Assembly (NCBI GenBank): GCA_947258695.1
Contig: CAMYJG010000023.1
Span: forward strand, 1-64,000
DNA from: an uncultured Ectothiorhodospiraceae bacterium
Lineage (GTDB): Bacteria > Pseudomonadota > Gammaproteobacteria > UBA6429 > Thiohalophilaceae
Direction: 5' to 3'
DNA: 64,000 nucleotides
Under the pieces are notes generated by a model. It was given only the letters and a program-made list of their open reading frames with translations, was not told the DNA's origin and made no database searches. Both the position numbers and the translations under genes were made by a program. Below are positions 9,816-19,610 of the stretch, in pieces (position 1 is the first letter of the stretch; every line of letters starts with the position of its first letter).

Positions 9816-12597
9816 AACTGGTGTATATAATTGCTTGGTTATGTGCCTGTCTTTTTTTCTATTTTCTTGTTCTGGGCATGATGATGTTAGCATGCTATTG
9901 GCTACAGCATCCGATCAAATTTCAAATAAAAATTATTCCGCTGCAGTCATAACTTTAAAAAACGTAATACAAATTGAAAAAGAGAACGGAAAGGCAAGAG
10001 AACAGCTGGCGAATGTTTATCTCGCATTGGGCAACTATCCGGCGGCTGAGAAAGAATATAGGAGAGCGTTCCAATACGAGGGCATAAATTCTAATATTAT
10101 TTTAGGATTAGGAAGCAGCTTAAATACTCAGGGTAAATATAAACAAACGCTAAGCGAAAAAACCTTTAACATCGCCAACACTAAATCGTCAAAGATAAAT
10201 GTATTACTCGTTAAGGGTGATGCAAATTATGGGTTGGGTCGATTCGCTGCTGCTGAAACGGCATACATGAATGCTCTAAAGCTGGATCCCAATTCAATTA
10301 TTGCATTGACTGGTATGGCAAGGGTGGCCATAAGTGATGGAAGATATATAGAAGCAAATGCATATATTCGTGATGCTGAAAATATCGATAATGAAGATCA
10401 AGGCTTGTGGCTTGCGAAAGGGATATTGAGTTATCAGGAAGGTAACATTATAGCGGCAGAAGAATCTTTTTTGAAAATTATTGGTTTATCTAATCAGGAC
10501 TCAGTTACATATGTAGAGTTTCGAGCATACATTGGTTTGATAACGCTGCATCTAAAGAAGAATCAGACAGAAAAAGCAGATAAAAAAATTCAAGTGCTTT
10601 TAAAAAAAGCTCCAAACAATTTGCTCCCAATATATTATAGTGCAATAGTTGATTATCAGAAAAAAAATTATTCTGAGGCACAAAAAAAACTTCGTGTTGT
10701 TGTAGAGAAGCTACCAGAGTACATGTCGGCAACGTTTTTACTTGGCGCAACTAATTATGCTTTGGGGAATTATGAACAAGCTGACGCATTGCTGACTAAG
10801 TTTGTATATGAGATTCCAAACCATATACCTGCAAGGAAAATATTAACTGTGACTCGCCTGAAGTTAAACAGGCCGAAATATGCTTTAGATGCTGTAAGTC
10901 CGGCTATAGCGAAGGATGACAAAGATATACAGTTATTAATGATGGCTGGAATGGCAGCGACATCTATGGGCGATGCCTCTACTGGTATAAAATATTACAA
11001 GCGAGCAGGAAAATTAAGCTCAGACAACAAATATATTCGAGAAGAATTGGCAAAAATTTATCTTGCCGAGGGTGATATTGATAAGGCTATTGACGAACTT
11101 AAATTAAATATTACTGACTCTGATTCTATTAGAACACTTGTGTTATTGGCTAGGGCGCATTTAAAAAAAGGAGAAAGTAAACAGGCGAGAAATTATATTC
11201 AGCAAGCTATAAATGCAAAAAAGGATTCTCCGAATCTTTATACGTTACTAGGAGTGACTGAGCTCATTGGAGGAAATAAAGATTTAGCAATTGCTGCATT
11301 TCGTAATGCAGTTAATGTTTCTGAAGATTTTATTCCTGCGTATTATTATTTGGCTCAGTTAGAGTTTGAAAATGGAAGTCGAGCTAAAGCTGAGGAATAT
11401 TTTGCTCATATATTAGAGTTGCAACCTGGTAATTTAAATGCCATGTTTGGTATGGCTCATATTTCGGAATCCCGTAATGATATCGATCAAGCAGTTGAGT
11501 GGCTAAAGAAAGCCATTAAATCTAATCCCGGTAAGTCAAAACCATATCTGGTTTTAGGGTATTACTATATAAAAACGAAGCAAACTGATGAAGCTTTGAA
11601 GCTTGTTGAAGATCTAAAGAAACTACCTGCAGCCCCAGATGTTTCTCTATATATTGCAAGGGTTTATTTGCTAGTTGGGCAGTATGAAAAAAGCATCTCA
11701 GTATTGAAGAAAATAAAATTTGATGAAAAGAAAGACTTAGAGGTACGAAGTGAACTTGCTAAATTGTATTTAAAAATGGGAGATTATATTTCGGCAAAAA
11801 AAGAAATAAATAAAGCAATAGACCTTGAGCCCACCAATATAAAACCTTATTTGTTGTTGGCTATGATTGAAACAAATTCTGGCAATATTGATAACGCGCT
11901 TAAGGTAGCAAATAAGATAGAACTGTTATTCCCGAACTTCTCTTTGGTTAATGAAATTTATGGTGATATTTATTTAAGCAATAAATTTTTCAGTAAGGCA
12001 GTCAATCATTATCAAAAATCAATTGCTTCTAACCCCGGAGTAACGCGGTATATAAAGCTAGCGAACTCATACGCAAAAGATAAAAACATCAAACATGCTA
12101 TTGCAACCCTAACTAAGGCTAACGAACTATACCCCAACGAAAAAAGAATTTTATTTGCGCAGGGGAATTTGTATCAATTAAATAACAAGCCTCATAGGGC
12201 AATAGAGTTATATGAGAAAATTATCAATACATCTCCGAATGATACGACAGTTCTAAATAATTTGGCTTACGCTTATATTGATATTAATAATAAAAAATCC
12301 TTAAAATACGCTCATCAGGCATATAAAATTGCGCCAACAAATGTGGCTATAATTGATACGCTAGCCTGGGTTTTAATCAATACAGGTAAAAACAAGGAGG
12401 CAGTCGGTTATCTTGATAAGTTATATAATTCGACAGATATACCATCTATTCATTATCATTACGCAGTTGGCTTGTATAACCTGGAAAAATATGAAGAGGC
12501 AAAAAAAATATTGTCGAAATTAATTCAATCAAAGCAAGTATTCATGGAGCAAGATGCGGCCAGAGCCTTATTAAAGAAAGTCGAGGGCAAGCAATAG
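9784..12597 (+). CDS. prsT: PEP-CTERM system TPR-repeat lipoprotein PrsT
   Basis: A 937-residue envelope protein built almost entirely of tetratricopeptide repeats (about residues 50-930, more than twenty helix pairs of the A-x-x-x-Y/L-x-x-A pattern). The N-terminal hydrophobic segment ends in a lipobox LFSC (Cys29 counted from the first start), so it should be a lipoprotein. Length and position right after xrtA match the family recalled as TIGR02917, thought to scaffold polymer or PEP-CTERM export. The GTG at 9784 is the first start, but ATG at 9793 or 9796 is equally plausible, with GAAGA just upstream of 9796. It begins inside xrtA. It ends the first gene group and is followed by a 569-base gap. 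Confidence 0.93.
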   Translation: MKSMMCRLRIKTGVYNCLVMCLSFFLFSCSGHDDVSMLLATASDQISNKNYSAAVITLKNVIQIEKENGKAREQLANVYLALGNYPAAEKEYRRAFQYEGINSNIILGLGSSLNTQGKYKQTLSEKTFNIANTKSSKINVLLVKGDANYGLGRFAAAETAYMNALKLDPNSIIALTGMARVAISDGRYIEANAYIRDAENIDNEDQGLWLAKGILSYQEGNIIAAEESFLKIIGLSNQDSVTYVEFRAYIGLITLHLKKNQTEKADKKIQVLLKKAPNNLLPIYYSAIVDYQKKNYSEAQKKLRVVVEKLPEYMSATFLLGATNYALGNYEQADALLTKFVYEIPNHIPARKILTVTRLKLNRPKYALDAVSPAIAKDDKDIQLLMMAGMAATSMGDASTGIKYYKRAGKLSSDNKYIREELAKIYLAEGDIDKAIDELKLNITDSDSIRTLVLLARAHLKKGESKQARNYIQQAINAKKDSPNLYTLLGVTELIGGNKDLAIAAFRNAVNVSEDFIPAYYYLAQLEFENGSRAKAEEYFAHILELQPGNLNAMFGMAHISESRNDIDQAVEWLKKAIKSNPGKSKPYLVLGYYYIKTKQTDEALKLVEDLKKLPAAPDVSLYIARVYLLVGQYEKSISVLKKIKFDEKKDLEVRSELAKLYLKMGDYISAKKEINKAIDLEPTNIKPYLLLAMIETNSGNIDNALKVANKIELLFPNFSLVNEIYGDIYLSNKFFSKAVNHYQKSIASNPGVTRYIKLANSYAKDKNIKHAIATLTKANELYPNEKRILFAQGNLYQLNNKPHRAIELYEKIINTSPNDTTVLNNLAYAYIDINNKKSLKYAHQAYKIAPTNVAIIDTLAWVLINTGKNKEAVGYLDKLYNSTDIPSIHYHYAVGLYNLEKYEEAKKILSKLIQSKQVFMEQDAARALLKKVEGKQ

Positions 12598-13166
12598 TTT
12601 TGTTATCATTTTAAATGAGCCGTTTTTGATTGGTGCTTTTCTGTATTTGATATCTAACTTAAGCCTGCATGCTAATTATGTCTAAGCAATTCATATTTCG
12701 TAGATTCTACGTATCAGAGAATTAAGTGATAAAGGCTATCTGATAATGAGGGAACACAGACAAGTCTGTTATTTTCTAATGCGAATGAATTTCAACAAAT
12801 ATTAATTAGCAATCTGGCGCATTATTATGATATTAAATGTAGACATAAATAATAATGATAATAAGTCTTTTGTGCTCTCGTAAAATTCTATATTAATTAA
12901 CTAGTTGAGGGATTTTTTGGAGAAAGACTGATGCCTGATAAATGTAGAATGGTAGTTAAAGCAGGGAAAGCCTTAGGATAATCATGGAAAACTAAAAGGG
13001 GGCAATTTTAATCGATAAAATTTCTATTATTCCTAATGCTCTCTACTGTAAAATGTTCGGTTGTAGGCGTCGACTTAGGAATAAGCGTGTTCAGATATCA
13101 GCATATGGGTATAAAATACCATATCTGATTGAATTTCTTATAGTTATGTGAATGGGGATGAGTTAA
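12598..13166. other. Gene-free leader region before the export operon
   Basis: 569 bases between prsT and the export lipoprotein gene hold no convincing open frame on either strand. The only structure I can support is the inverted repeat at 13091-13128. No GG-N10-GC sigma-54 element with a TTGC box was found on the plus strand; the nearest candidate, TGGCGC at 12824-12829, lacks the -12 GC. The length suggests a promoter and untranslated leader for the 13.2-28.5 kb gene run. Confidence 0.5.
13091..13128 (+). promoter_or_regulatory. Inverted repeat with -10-like box upstream of the export operon
   Basis: TCAGATAT (13091-13098) and ATATCTGA (13121-13128) are perfect inverted copies. Between them ATATGG and CCATAT (13103-13108 and 13119-13124) form a second nested pair, and GGTAT-AAA-ATACC an inner one. 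The centre TATAAAAT resembles a -10 box but has no good -35 partner, as at activator-dependent promoters. It ends 38 bases before the export lipoprotein start. It could be an operator or an RNA hairpin in the leader. Confidence 0.4.
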
Positions 13167-13802
13167 ATGAAATTATGTGAAATACGATATCAATCGCCGT
13201 GGTATCCGCTGGTTATTCTGTTTCAAGCATTATTAATCGGGGGGTGCGCATCTTCAACAGACTATCCTGTTGATTTAGCAGGAAAAAATCAAGACACTCC
13301 TCATTATTTGATAGGGCCAGGAGATATGCTGCAAGTTTTTGTCTGGGGAAACACGGATTTAACTGTAACAACTCCTGTTAGGCCTGATGGGCGTATTACC
13401 ACGCCACTCGTAGAAGATGTCGTTGCAAGCGGTAAATCACCCTCTCAACTTGCACGTGATATAGAAAAACGCTTAAGCCGATATATAAAGAAACCAGTCG
13501 TCACAATCACTGTAACGGAGTTTGTTGGTATTCCTGGCGGGCAGATTCGTGTAGTTGGTCAAGTGGTAACACCACAGACAATACCTTTTCGTAAAAATTT
13601 ATCGTTATTAGATGTAATTATTAAGGTTGGTGGACTTACAGAGTTTGCTGCTGGTAATGATGCAACTATAGTCAGGAATGTTGATGGCTCCTTGGTTCGA
13701 TACCAGGTTCGGTTACAAGATTTAGCTGATGAGGGGGATGTGGGTGTAAACGTTATGATGCAACCAGGGGATGTTTTGTTTGTACCGGAATCTTTGTTTT
13801 AA
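13167..13802 (+). CDS. XrtA-system polysaccharide export lipoprotein (EpsE/Wza-like)
   Basis: A 211-residue periplasmic/outer-membrane lipoprotein of the polysaccharide biosynthesis/export family. The signal segment ends in a lipobox LIGGC (Cys27). It is followed by the export domain, which opens HYLIGPGDMLQVFVWGN and contains VRPDGRITTPLV, and by a SLBB-like C-terminal half (about 120-210) with VVGQVVTPQTIPF and PGDVLFVPES. At this length it lacks the extra C-terminal helix domain of full Wza, as is usual for the XrtA-associated group recalled as TIGR03027. A GGGGATGAG stretch sits just before the ATG. It is the first gene of the export set and is spaced 26 bases from the chain-length gene. 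Confidence 0.94.
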   Translation: MKLCEIRYQSPWYPLVILFQALLIGGCASSTDYPVDLAGKNQDTPHYLIGPGDMLQVFVWGNTDLTVTTPVRPDGRITTPLVEDVVASGKSPSQLARDIEKRLSRYIKKPVVTITVTEFVGIPGGQIRVVGQVVTPQTIPFRKNLSLLDVIIKVGGLTEFAAGNDATIVRNVDGSLVRYQVRLQDLADEGDVGVNVMMQPGDVLFVPESLF

Positions 13803-13828
13803 TCATTTATGGATAACTGAAGCAGAAC

Positions 13829-15379
13829 ATGCAAGACACAATAGAAAAATTATTTAATATATTACATGGGATTTGGCGATTTCGTTGGTATGTTGTAACT
13901 ACTGCCTGGATTATTTCTCCAATTGGTTGGTATGTCGTATCTAAGATACCAAATACTTATGAAGCGAAAGCTCAGGTATATGTTGATGCTGATAGCGTAT
14001 TAAAACCGTTACTTCGTGGTTTGGCTGTTGACTCTATGGATATTGATGAACGCTTGGGAATGATGACCAAGGCTTTGTTGAGTAGACCTAATCTTGAGCA
14101 AGTGATTCGAGAAGTAGATTTAGACGTAAGTGTAGAATCTAAAGTTGAATTTGAAATGTTAGTGGCAAAGATTGCAAAGGATATTCAAATCTCATCTGCT
14201 AGAACCCACCGAACACCTCGCCCAGAGCCTCCTAACTTGTATACGATTTCTGCAAGGTATAATAGTGCTGATACGGCTTATAAAATTGTAAATTCGCTGC
14301 TAAATATTTTCCTTGAGAAGTCGTTAAGTAGTAATCGCCAGGATTCGGATAGGGCTCAACAATTTATCGCAGGACAAATAAAAGAATATGAAGCTCGACT
14401 TATTGCTGCTGAAAAAAGATTACGAGAGTTTAATAGTAAAAATATTGGTCGACTCCCCGAACAGGGTCAAACTTTTTTTCAAAGTTTACATAGTGTACAG
14501 GAAAATTTGGATTCGATAGACCTAGAAATACGTGAGGAAGAAAATCGAAAATCTGAGCTTATGAAGCAATTAAAGAGCGTTAATCCTGAGCAACGTATTG
14601 TGTCAATTGATGGTACTCCGGTGTTATCACCAATAGAAGGGAGAATAAAAACGCTGCAAGAGAGATTAGATGAATTACTGCTTAGATACACTGACCAACA
14701 TCCAGATGTGCTAGAGGCTAAAAGTGCAATAGCAGCACTAGAAAAAGAGAATGAAGCTCTTACAAGTTCAGGTGGTACTGATGGGGACTTGCATACTACA
14801 AAAAATCCAATGTATCAGCAGATTAGATTAGCGCTGAGTGAGATTGAGGCAAATATTGCAGCTTTGAGGGTTAGGCGAAGTGAGTTTAACAAACGATTAA
14901 CGAAACTTGAGCAACAGATTGAAGTTTTGCCTCAGGTTGAAATAGAGCTTAAAGCACTAAATCGTGATTATGAAATTAATAAAACCAATTACGATACATT
15001 AATTCAACGTCGTGATTCTGCGATAATGTCACAACAAGCTGAAAGAATGGGGGAGAATGCAGAGCTAAAAGTAATTGATCCTCCTCGAGTACCTGTTTCA
15101 CCAATAGCACCAAATCGACCATTATTTGTATTTCTTGCATTATTTATTGGAATGATGGCTGGGGTTGGATTAGCCTTTTTAATGTCTCAGATGCGACCTA
15201 CTTTTTACAATGTAAAGATGGTTCGAGAAGAGTTAGGGGCTCCAATATTTGGGAGTGTATCGATGCTTGCTCTACCAGGTACTGTTTATAAGAGGAAGTT
15301 GCAGTTACTTGCATTTCTTAGTGCGAACGTGTTTTTGGTGGTTGTGTTTTCTGGCGTATTATATATTAATATTCGTTAA
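13829..15379 (+). CDS. XrtA-system polysaccharide chain-length determinant (Wzz/GumC-like)
   Basis: An inner-membrane polysaccharide co-polymerase of 516 residues. A first membrane helix is near residues 20-40 (WYVVTTAWIISPIGWYVV). A long periplasmic coiled-coil region (about 170-400) includes the Wzz segment YEAKAQVYVDADS and a G-rich NRDYEINKTNYDTL motif. A second helix near 430-452 is preceded by the family's P-x2-P-x-x-P (PPRVPVSPIAPNRP), and a third hydrophobic stretch closes the C-terminus. It carries no kinase domain; the separate kinase follows 36 bases later. It is expected to set polymer length and to link Wzy and the export channel. The layout matches the family recalled as TIGR03007. 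Confidence 0.94.
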   Translation: MQDTIEKLFNILHGIWRFRWYVVTTAWIISPIGWYVVSKIPNTYEAKAQVYVDADSVLKPLLRGLAVDSMDIDERLGMMTKALLSRPNLEQVIREVDLDVSVESKVEFEMLVAKIAKDIQISSARTHRTPRPEPPNLYTISARYNSADTAYKIVNSLLNIFLEKSLSSNRQDSDRAQQFIAGQIKEYEARLIAAEKRLREFNSKNIGRLPEQGQTFFQSLHSVQENLDSIDLEIREEENRKSELMKQLKSVNPEQRIVSIDGTPVLSPIEGRIKTLQERLDELLLRYTDQHPDVLEAKSAIAALEKENEALTSSGGTDGDLHTTKNPMYQQIRLALSEIEANIAALRVRRSEFNKRLTKLEQQIEVLPQVEIELKALNRDYEINKTNYDTLIQRRDSAIMSQQAERMGENAELKVIDPPRVPVSPIAPNRPLFVFLALFIGMMAGVGLAFLMSQMRPTFYNVKMVREELGAPIFGSVSMLALPGTVYKRKLQLLAFLSANVFLVVVFSGVLYINIR

Positions 15380-15415
15380 ACCTACTGAACTTCAAAATTA
15401 GAGATTTAGATCGAA

Positions 15416-16276
15416 ATGAATAGTATAGAAAAAGCAATCGAGCGTTTAATGAAACAGTCTGCGCGAGGCAATCCAGCAACCGTTGGTAAGCCTGTTGCTC
15501 GAGCAGTAGAGCCTACAGATATTGCTTTAAATTCTAAAAATGATCGGTGTATAAAATTTGACTTCTCAATGCTAGAGAAAATTGGATATATGACACCGCA
15601 TGATACCAATAATTCTCTGGCTGAAGAATTTAGGCTTATTAAAAGACCATTGCTACGTAATATAGCTGGACGTGGTGCTGATGATATAGAACATGCAAAC
15701 TTGATAATGTTGACTAGTAGCTTGCCTAATGAAGGTAAGACATTTATGACATTAAATCTAGCACTTAGTATGGTCGCCGAAAAAGACAACACTGTGTTGT
15801 TAATTGATAGTGATGTAGTTAATCCGTCTTTATCAAGGATGCTTGGATTGGAGTCAAAACCTGGATTAACAGAGATTCTAAACGATCCAAACGTTAATGT
15901 TGAAGATGTTATGTATGATACTGATATTCCTAATTTACGTTTTATCCCTGCAGGGAACCTGGATGCGTATTCGACTGAGTTATTAGCCAGTGAGAAAATG
16001 CGTCTATTAACGAGAGAATTATCTGAACGCTATCAAGATAGGATAATTCTTTTTGATAGTCCACCGTTACTGGTGGCAAGTCAAGCTGCAGTATTGAGTC
16101 ATTTGATTGGGCAGATTATGATTGTAGTGGAGGCGGGTAAAACGCCACAAAACCTAGTAACGGAAGCACTTAATATGCTTGATGAAAATGATGTAATCGG
16201 TATTGTATTGAACAAGAACAGAAGTTCATCTCTAAGTGGTTATTATTATGGTTCTAAATATAATGTGAAACAATAA
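15416..16276 (+). CDS. XrtA-associated tyrosine autokinase (CpsD/CapB type)
   Basis: A 286-residue cytosolic BY-kinase that works with the chain-length protein to control polymer export. The Walker A region is SSLPNEGKTFMTLNLA (near 102-117), the A' motif VLLIDSDVVNPSLS and the Walker B region IILFDSPPLL. The C-terminus ends in a tyrosine cluster, GYYYGSKY, as expected for autophosphorylation. The N-terminal 60 residues are a variable linker. It matches the family recalled as TIGR03018. Being separate from the membrane partner is normal for XrtA loci. The start ATG at 15416 lies 36 bases after the preceding stop, and the next gene begins 3 bases after its end. Confidence 0.94.
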   Translation: MNSIEKAIERLMKQSARGNPATVGKPVARAVEPTDIALNSKNDRCIKFDFSMLEKIGYMTPHDTNNSLAEEFRLIKRPLLRNIAGRGADDIEHANLIMLTSSLPNEGKTFMTLNLALSMVAEKDNTVLLIDSDVVNPSLSRMLGLESKPGLTEILNDPNVNVEDVMYDTDIPNLRFIPAGNLDAYSTELLASEKMRLLTRELSERYQDRIILFDSPPLLVASQAAVLSHLIGQIMIVVEAGKTPQNLVTEALNMLDENDVIGIVLNKNRSSSLSGYYYGSKYNVKQ

Positions 16277-16279
16277 ACT

Positions 16280-17674
16280 ATGGCTTTAAATAATTTTTAC
16301 CTACGAAGCCTAGCAGTATCTTATTTATGTGTAACTAGTGATATAGTATTTGGCGCAAACTGGGACTTTACTCCAAGTATTTTAGTGGGGCAGAGGTATA
16401 CTGATAATATATTTCTTGAGCCAGATGATATTAAAAGTTCTGAATCAATTTCAGAAGTAATACCTGGAATTAGAATAACAGGTGAAAGTCAAGCGCTAAA
16501 TTTACTGTTTGATTACCGCCCCCAGGCTATCTATTATAGAGAACAAGATGAATTCAATGATATTTATCATAATCTGGATTCACTGGCGAATATAGTATTT
16601 GCTGATAATCTTTTTTATTTGGACGCTGTAGCGCAAATAAACCAACAACCTACATCACGTTCAAGCTCGCTGCCTCCTGACGACAATATAACGATATCCA
16701 GTGATCGAACTCAAGTCACAACAACTTCAATCAGCCCATATTTTAAAAGAAATTTTGCTAACGACTATGAGGGTTTGATACGTTATCGCCAGAGTCGAGC
16801 TGTGTATGATGATTCTACTTTAGCGAATAATAAGGATCGTCAATTTATCGTGCAATTTAATACGTTAAGTTCCCGGCAGAGAACACTTGAGTGGAAGGCG
16901 TTATACGATAAACGGAAAAATGAATTTGATGATGGTTTTGAATGGGAACGAGAACATAGTGGAGCAGAAATAGGATTTCGCTTATCAAGTACTTTTACTT
17001 TACTCACTAATGGCGGATATGAAAGTAATGAATATCGTCCTGCTAATGTCAAGGATAGCGGCTCCTATTGGTTGGCCGGGTTTCGCTGGCAACCGGGTAC
17101 TAGAACCAGTCTTACTATGCGTGTTGGCGACCGGTTTTTTGGACGCACAGGTCAATTTGAACTCTCTCATAGCTCAAGAAGATGGTCTATCCTTATGACT
17201 TACGATGATTCTTTCACGAATAGTTCGGAAGGATACTTGAATACACAAGACGGAGAAGATAATGGTCAGGTAACCCCTACAGTAGTGGCTGGAGTATTTC
17301 TTGAGAGAAAGGCAGAAATCAACTTAAATAGAAGTTACTCGAAAACGGTATTTAATATCCGTTTATATGATATAGACCGCGAATTACAATTAAGCACTGA
17401 TACAGAAACCATCACTGGAGCTGAGCTAAAGTGGGACTGGAGTATTACACAAAAATCGCTGTTTAATATTTTGCTGAGGAAGCAAAATGTTCAACCGCTT
17501 GGGATTGTGCGTGAGGATAAAGATAGTACAATAGAACTTGGGTATGGCTATCGTATAGGTCGAAATGGTTCGGTAAATATCAGTTATCTAAATCAAAAAC
17601 GAAGCTCATCAAATGCCCTCAGTAACTATGAACAAAACATGTATATATTAAATTACGTATACGAATTGGATTAA
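16280..17674 (+). CDS. XrtA-system outer-membrane beta-barrel protein
   Basis: A 464-residue protein with a hydrophobic N-terminal leader ending near VFGANWDF. The body is dominated by alternating polar/aromatic strands, with many R-x-x-Y-x-D and NLDSLANIVF-type segments, and the C-terminus ends in aromatic strands (YILNYVYELD). This pattern and the position between the kinase and the ExeA-like ATPase fit the family recalled as TIGR03016, a predicted outer-membrane protein that may be part of the secretion pore. No enzymatic motif is visible. The exact role is unknown; the call as an outer-membrane barrel rests on strand pattern and context. Confidence 0.87.
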   Translation: MALNNFYLRSLAVSYLCVTSDIVFGANWDFTPSILVGQRYTDNIFLEPDDIKSSESISEVIPGIRITGESQALNLLFDYRPQAIYYREQDEFNDIYHNLDSLANIVFADNLFYLDAVAQINQQPTSRSSSLPPDDNITISSDRTQVTTTSISPYFKRNFANDYEGLIRYRQSRAVYDDSTLANNKDRQFIVQFNTLSSRQRTLEWKALYDKRKNEFDDGFEWEREHSGAEIGFRLSSTFTLLTNGGYESNEYRPANVKDSGSYWLAGFRWQPGTRTSLTMRVGDRFFGRTGQFELSHSSRRWSILMTYDDSFTNSSEGYLNTQDGEDNGQVTPTVVAGVFLERKAEINLNRSYSKTVFNIRLYDIDRELQLSTDTETITGAELKWDWSITQKSLFNILLRKQNVQPLGIVREDKDSTIELGYGYRIGRNGSVNISYLNQKRSSSNALSNYEQNMYILNYVYELD

Positions 17675-17699
17675 TACCGGAATAGTCAAAGAAGCTTTT

Positions 17700-18701
17700 A
17701 TGTATAAAGAATTTTACAAGTTATCAAGTATGCCTTTTCAGTTGACACCTGATCCCGCATTCTTTTATGCGAGTCCTGGGCATAAACGAGTATTATCCTA
17801 TCTTCAGTACGGAGTACATCAAGGAGACGGTTTTATAGTTGTAACTGGCGATGTGGGAACTGGGAAGACGACACTTATTCGCACTCTGCTTTCCGAGCTA
17901 GAAAAAGAGAAAAGCATACTCGCCGCACAACTCGTTACCACTCATTTAGATACTGATGATTTATTGAGTATGATTTCTTCTGCATTTAATTTGGAATATG
18001 AAGGTTTAAGTAAACCATCACTTCTACGGAATTTGGAGGTATTTCTAAAAAAACAGGCCTCGAATGGGAAGCGAGTTTTGTTAATAGTTGATGAATCACA
18101 AAATTTGCCTATAAAATCTCTTGAAGAATTACGTATGTTATCGAATTTGCAAGACGGGAATAAAACACTTTTTCAAAGCTTTTTGGTTGGGCAGGAAGAG
18201 TTTCGGCAGGTTTTGAAAAACGATTCGCTTGAACAATTACGACAACGAGTTGTAGCTTCTTATCATTTAGGGCCACTGAATGAAAATGAAACCGAGATAT
18301 ATATAAAGCATAGGTTATCGACAGTTGGATGGAGCGACGACCCATACTTTGATGAAGAATCAATTTCGGCAATTTATGAGTTTACTTCAGGTGTACCACG
18401 TCGAATCAATACTTTATGTGATAGAGTTTTGTTGTTGGCTTCATTACAAGAAGCTCATAAGATTGATAAAAATGTAATTGATATGGTTACACGGGAATTG
18501 ATAGAAGAATCCCATTCTGACGATAGCATTGGGCGTGTGGTTGACGCTAAGAACTACAAAATCATACCGGGTTCAAACTCTGCTGAAAGATTAGTGCAAC
18601 TTGAAGAGCGTGTACTAAGCTTGGAAAAAATGATTATAGCTATTAGGGATGCGGTTACACCATTCGCTAGTCAATCTACGAAAAGAAAGAAACGTAAGTA
18701 A
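17700..18701 (+). CDS. XrtA-associated AAA ATPase (ExeA/GspA-like)
   Basis: A 333-residue ATPase. The opening MYKEFYKLSSMPFQLTPDP is the signature start of ExeA-type proteins. Walker A is GDVGTGKTT (50-58), Walker B is RVLLIVDESQNL (about 120-131), and a sensor/arginine region GVPRRINTLCDRVLL lies near 232-246. The C-terminal 60 residues form a short coiled-coil and end in the basic tail KRKKRK. In type II secretion ExeA helps to insert the secretin; the XrtA paralogue (recalled as TIGR03015) presumably energises assembly of the polymer export machinery. It lacks the periplasmic peptidoglycan-binding domain of ExeA. It is spaced 25 and 8 bases from its neighbours. Confidence 0.94.
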   Translation: MYKEFYKLSSMPFQLTPDPAFFYASPGHKRVLSYLQYGVHQGDGFIVVTGDVGTGKTTLIRTLLSELEKEKSILAAQLVTTHLDTDDLLSMISSAFNLEYEGLSKPSLLRNLEVFLKKQASNGKRVLLIVDESQNLPIKSLEELRMLSNLQDGNKTLFQSFLVGQEEFRQVLKNDSLEQLRQRVVASYHLGPLNENETEIYIKHRLSTVGWSDDPYFDEESISAIYEFTSGVPRRINTLCDRVLLLASLQEAHKIDKNVIDMVTRELIEESHSDDSIGRVVDAKNYKIIPGSNSAERLVQLEERVLSLEKMIIAIRDAVTPFASQSTKRKKRK

Positions 18702-18709
18702 TTTCAATT

Positions 18710-19600
18710 ATGACGGATAAACTCATAAACGCATTAACTGTTGATGTAGAAGATTATTTCCAAGTTTCCGCATTTTCGAAGAATATAAGTCCCTGTGATT
18801 GGGATAGCATTGCACCACGTGTAGAGCAAAACACTCACAACTTATTAGATATGTTTGCAGAGAAAAATATTGTTGCGACTTTCTTTGTTTTAGGTTGGGT
18901 TGCGGAACGGTTTCCTAAGCTAGTAAAAAAAATTAACGAGCTTGGTCATGAAGTTGCAAGCCATGGATACAGTCATCAGCTAATATACAATCAGTCCCGT
19001 GATGTTTTCAGAGAAGAAACATTGCGTTCAAAAGAATTACTTGAAAATATAATACAGAAGCCGGTTCTAGGTTATCGTGGCGCTAGTTATTCAATTACAA
19101 AACAGTCTGAGTGGGCGCTTGATATACTGTTTGAGGCTGGGTTCAAGTACGATTCGAGTATTTTTCCAGTGAGACATGATCGGTATGGTATACCTGATGC
19201 ACCAAGATTTCCTTACTTGGCAGAAACACCTCAAAAAAATAAAATCATTGAATTCCCATTAACGAGTTTTAAGATTATGGGCACTCAGTTGCCAATAGCT
19301 GGTGGTGGTTATTTTAGATTATTCCCTTATTGGTTTACTAGATTCGCATTTAATAAAATACATGAGACTGAAAACAGACCATTCATATTCTACCTGCATC
19401 CATGGGAAATCGATCCCAAACAACCAAGAATCAAAGGAAGTTTACTTTCCCGATTTAGGCACTACAACAATCTTAAAAAATGTAAAATTCGATTAAATCG
19501 ATTATTGAATGATTTCGAATTTTCTAGTGTTGTTGATGTCCTTACAAAATCAGGACTATATGTTGGAACGGACGATGATCTGAGCTTGAAAACAGGGTAA
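18710..19600 (+). CDS. XrtA-system polysaccharide deacetylase with DUF3473
   Basis: A 296-residue carbohydrate esterase family 4 (NodB) enzyme. The metal-binding Asp pair is in LTVDVEDYFQVSAF (9-22), the His motif in SHGYSHQ and the catalytic Arg in GYRGASYS. The C-terminal half carries the DUF3473 region with FYLHPWEIDPKQPR. This combination is the XrtA-associated family recalled as TIGR03006. It probably removes N-acetyl groups from the polymer or its precursor; no signal peptide is visible, so a cytosolic or loosely associated location is likely. The gene begins 8 bases after the ATPase and ends the conserved export set. Confidence 0.94.
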   Translation: MTDKLINALTVDVEDYFQVSAFSKNISPCDWDSIAPRVEQNTHNLLDMFAEKNIVATFFVLGWVAERFPKLVKKINELGHEVASHGYSHQLIYNQSRDVFREETLRSKELLENIIQKPVLGYRGASYSITKQSEWALDILFEAGFKYDSSIFPVRHDRYGIPDAPRFPYLAETPQKNKIIEFPLTSFKIMGTQLPIAGGGYFRLFPYWFTRFAFNKIHETENRPFIFYLHPWEIDPKQPRIKGSLLSRFRHYNNLKKCKIRLNRLLNDFEFSSVVDVLTKSGLYVGTDDDLSLKTG

Positions 19601-19610
19601 GGGTTTAATT

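Noticed and set aside
12949-12970. Stretch with TGGTAG, TTAAAGC and AGGG recalling JUMPStart
   Set aside because: The order is partly similar, but the GGCGGTAG core is absent, so chance is likely.
15406-15792. 128-codon minus-strand frame opposite the tyrosine kinase
   Set aside because: Fully antisense to a well-supported gene; low-complexity Ser/Ile/Leu-rich translation typical of shadow frames.
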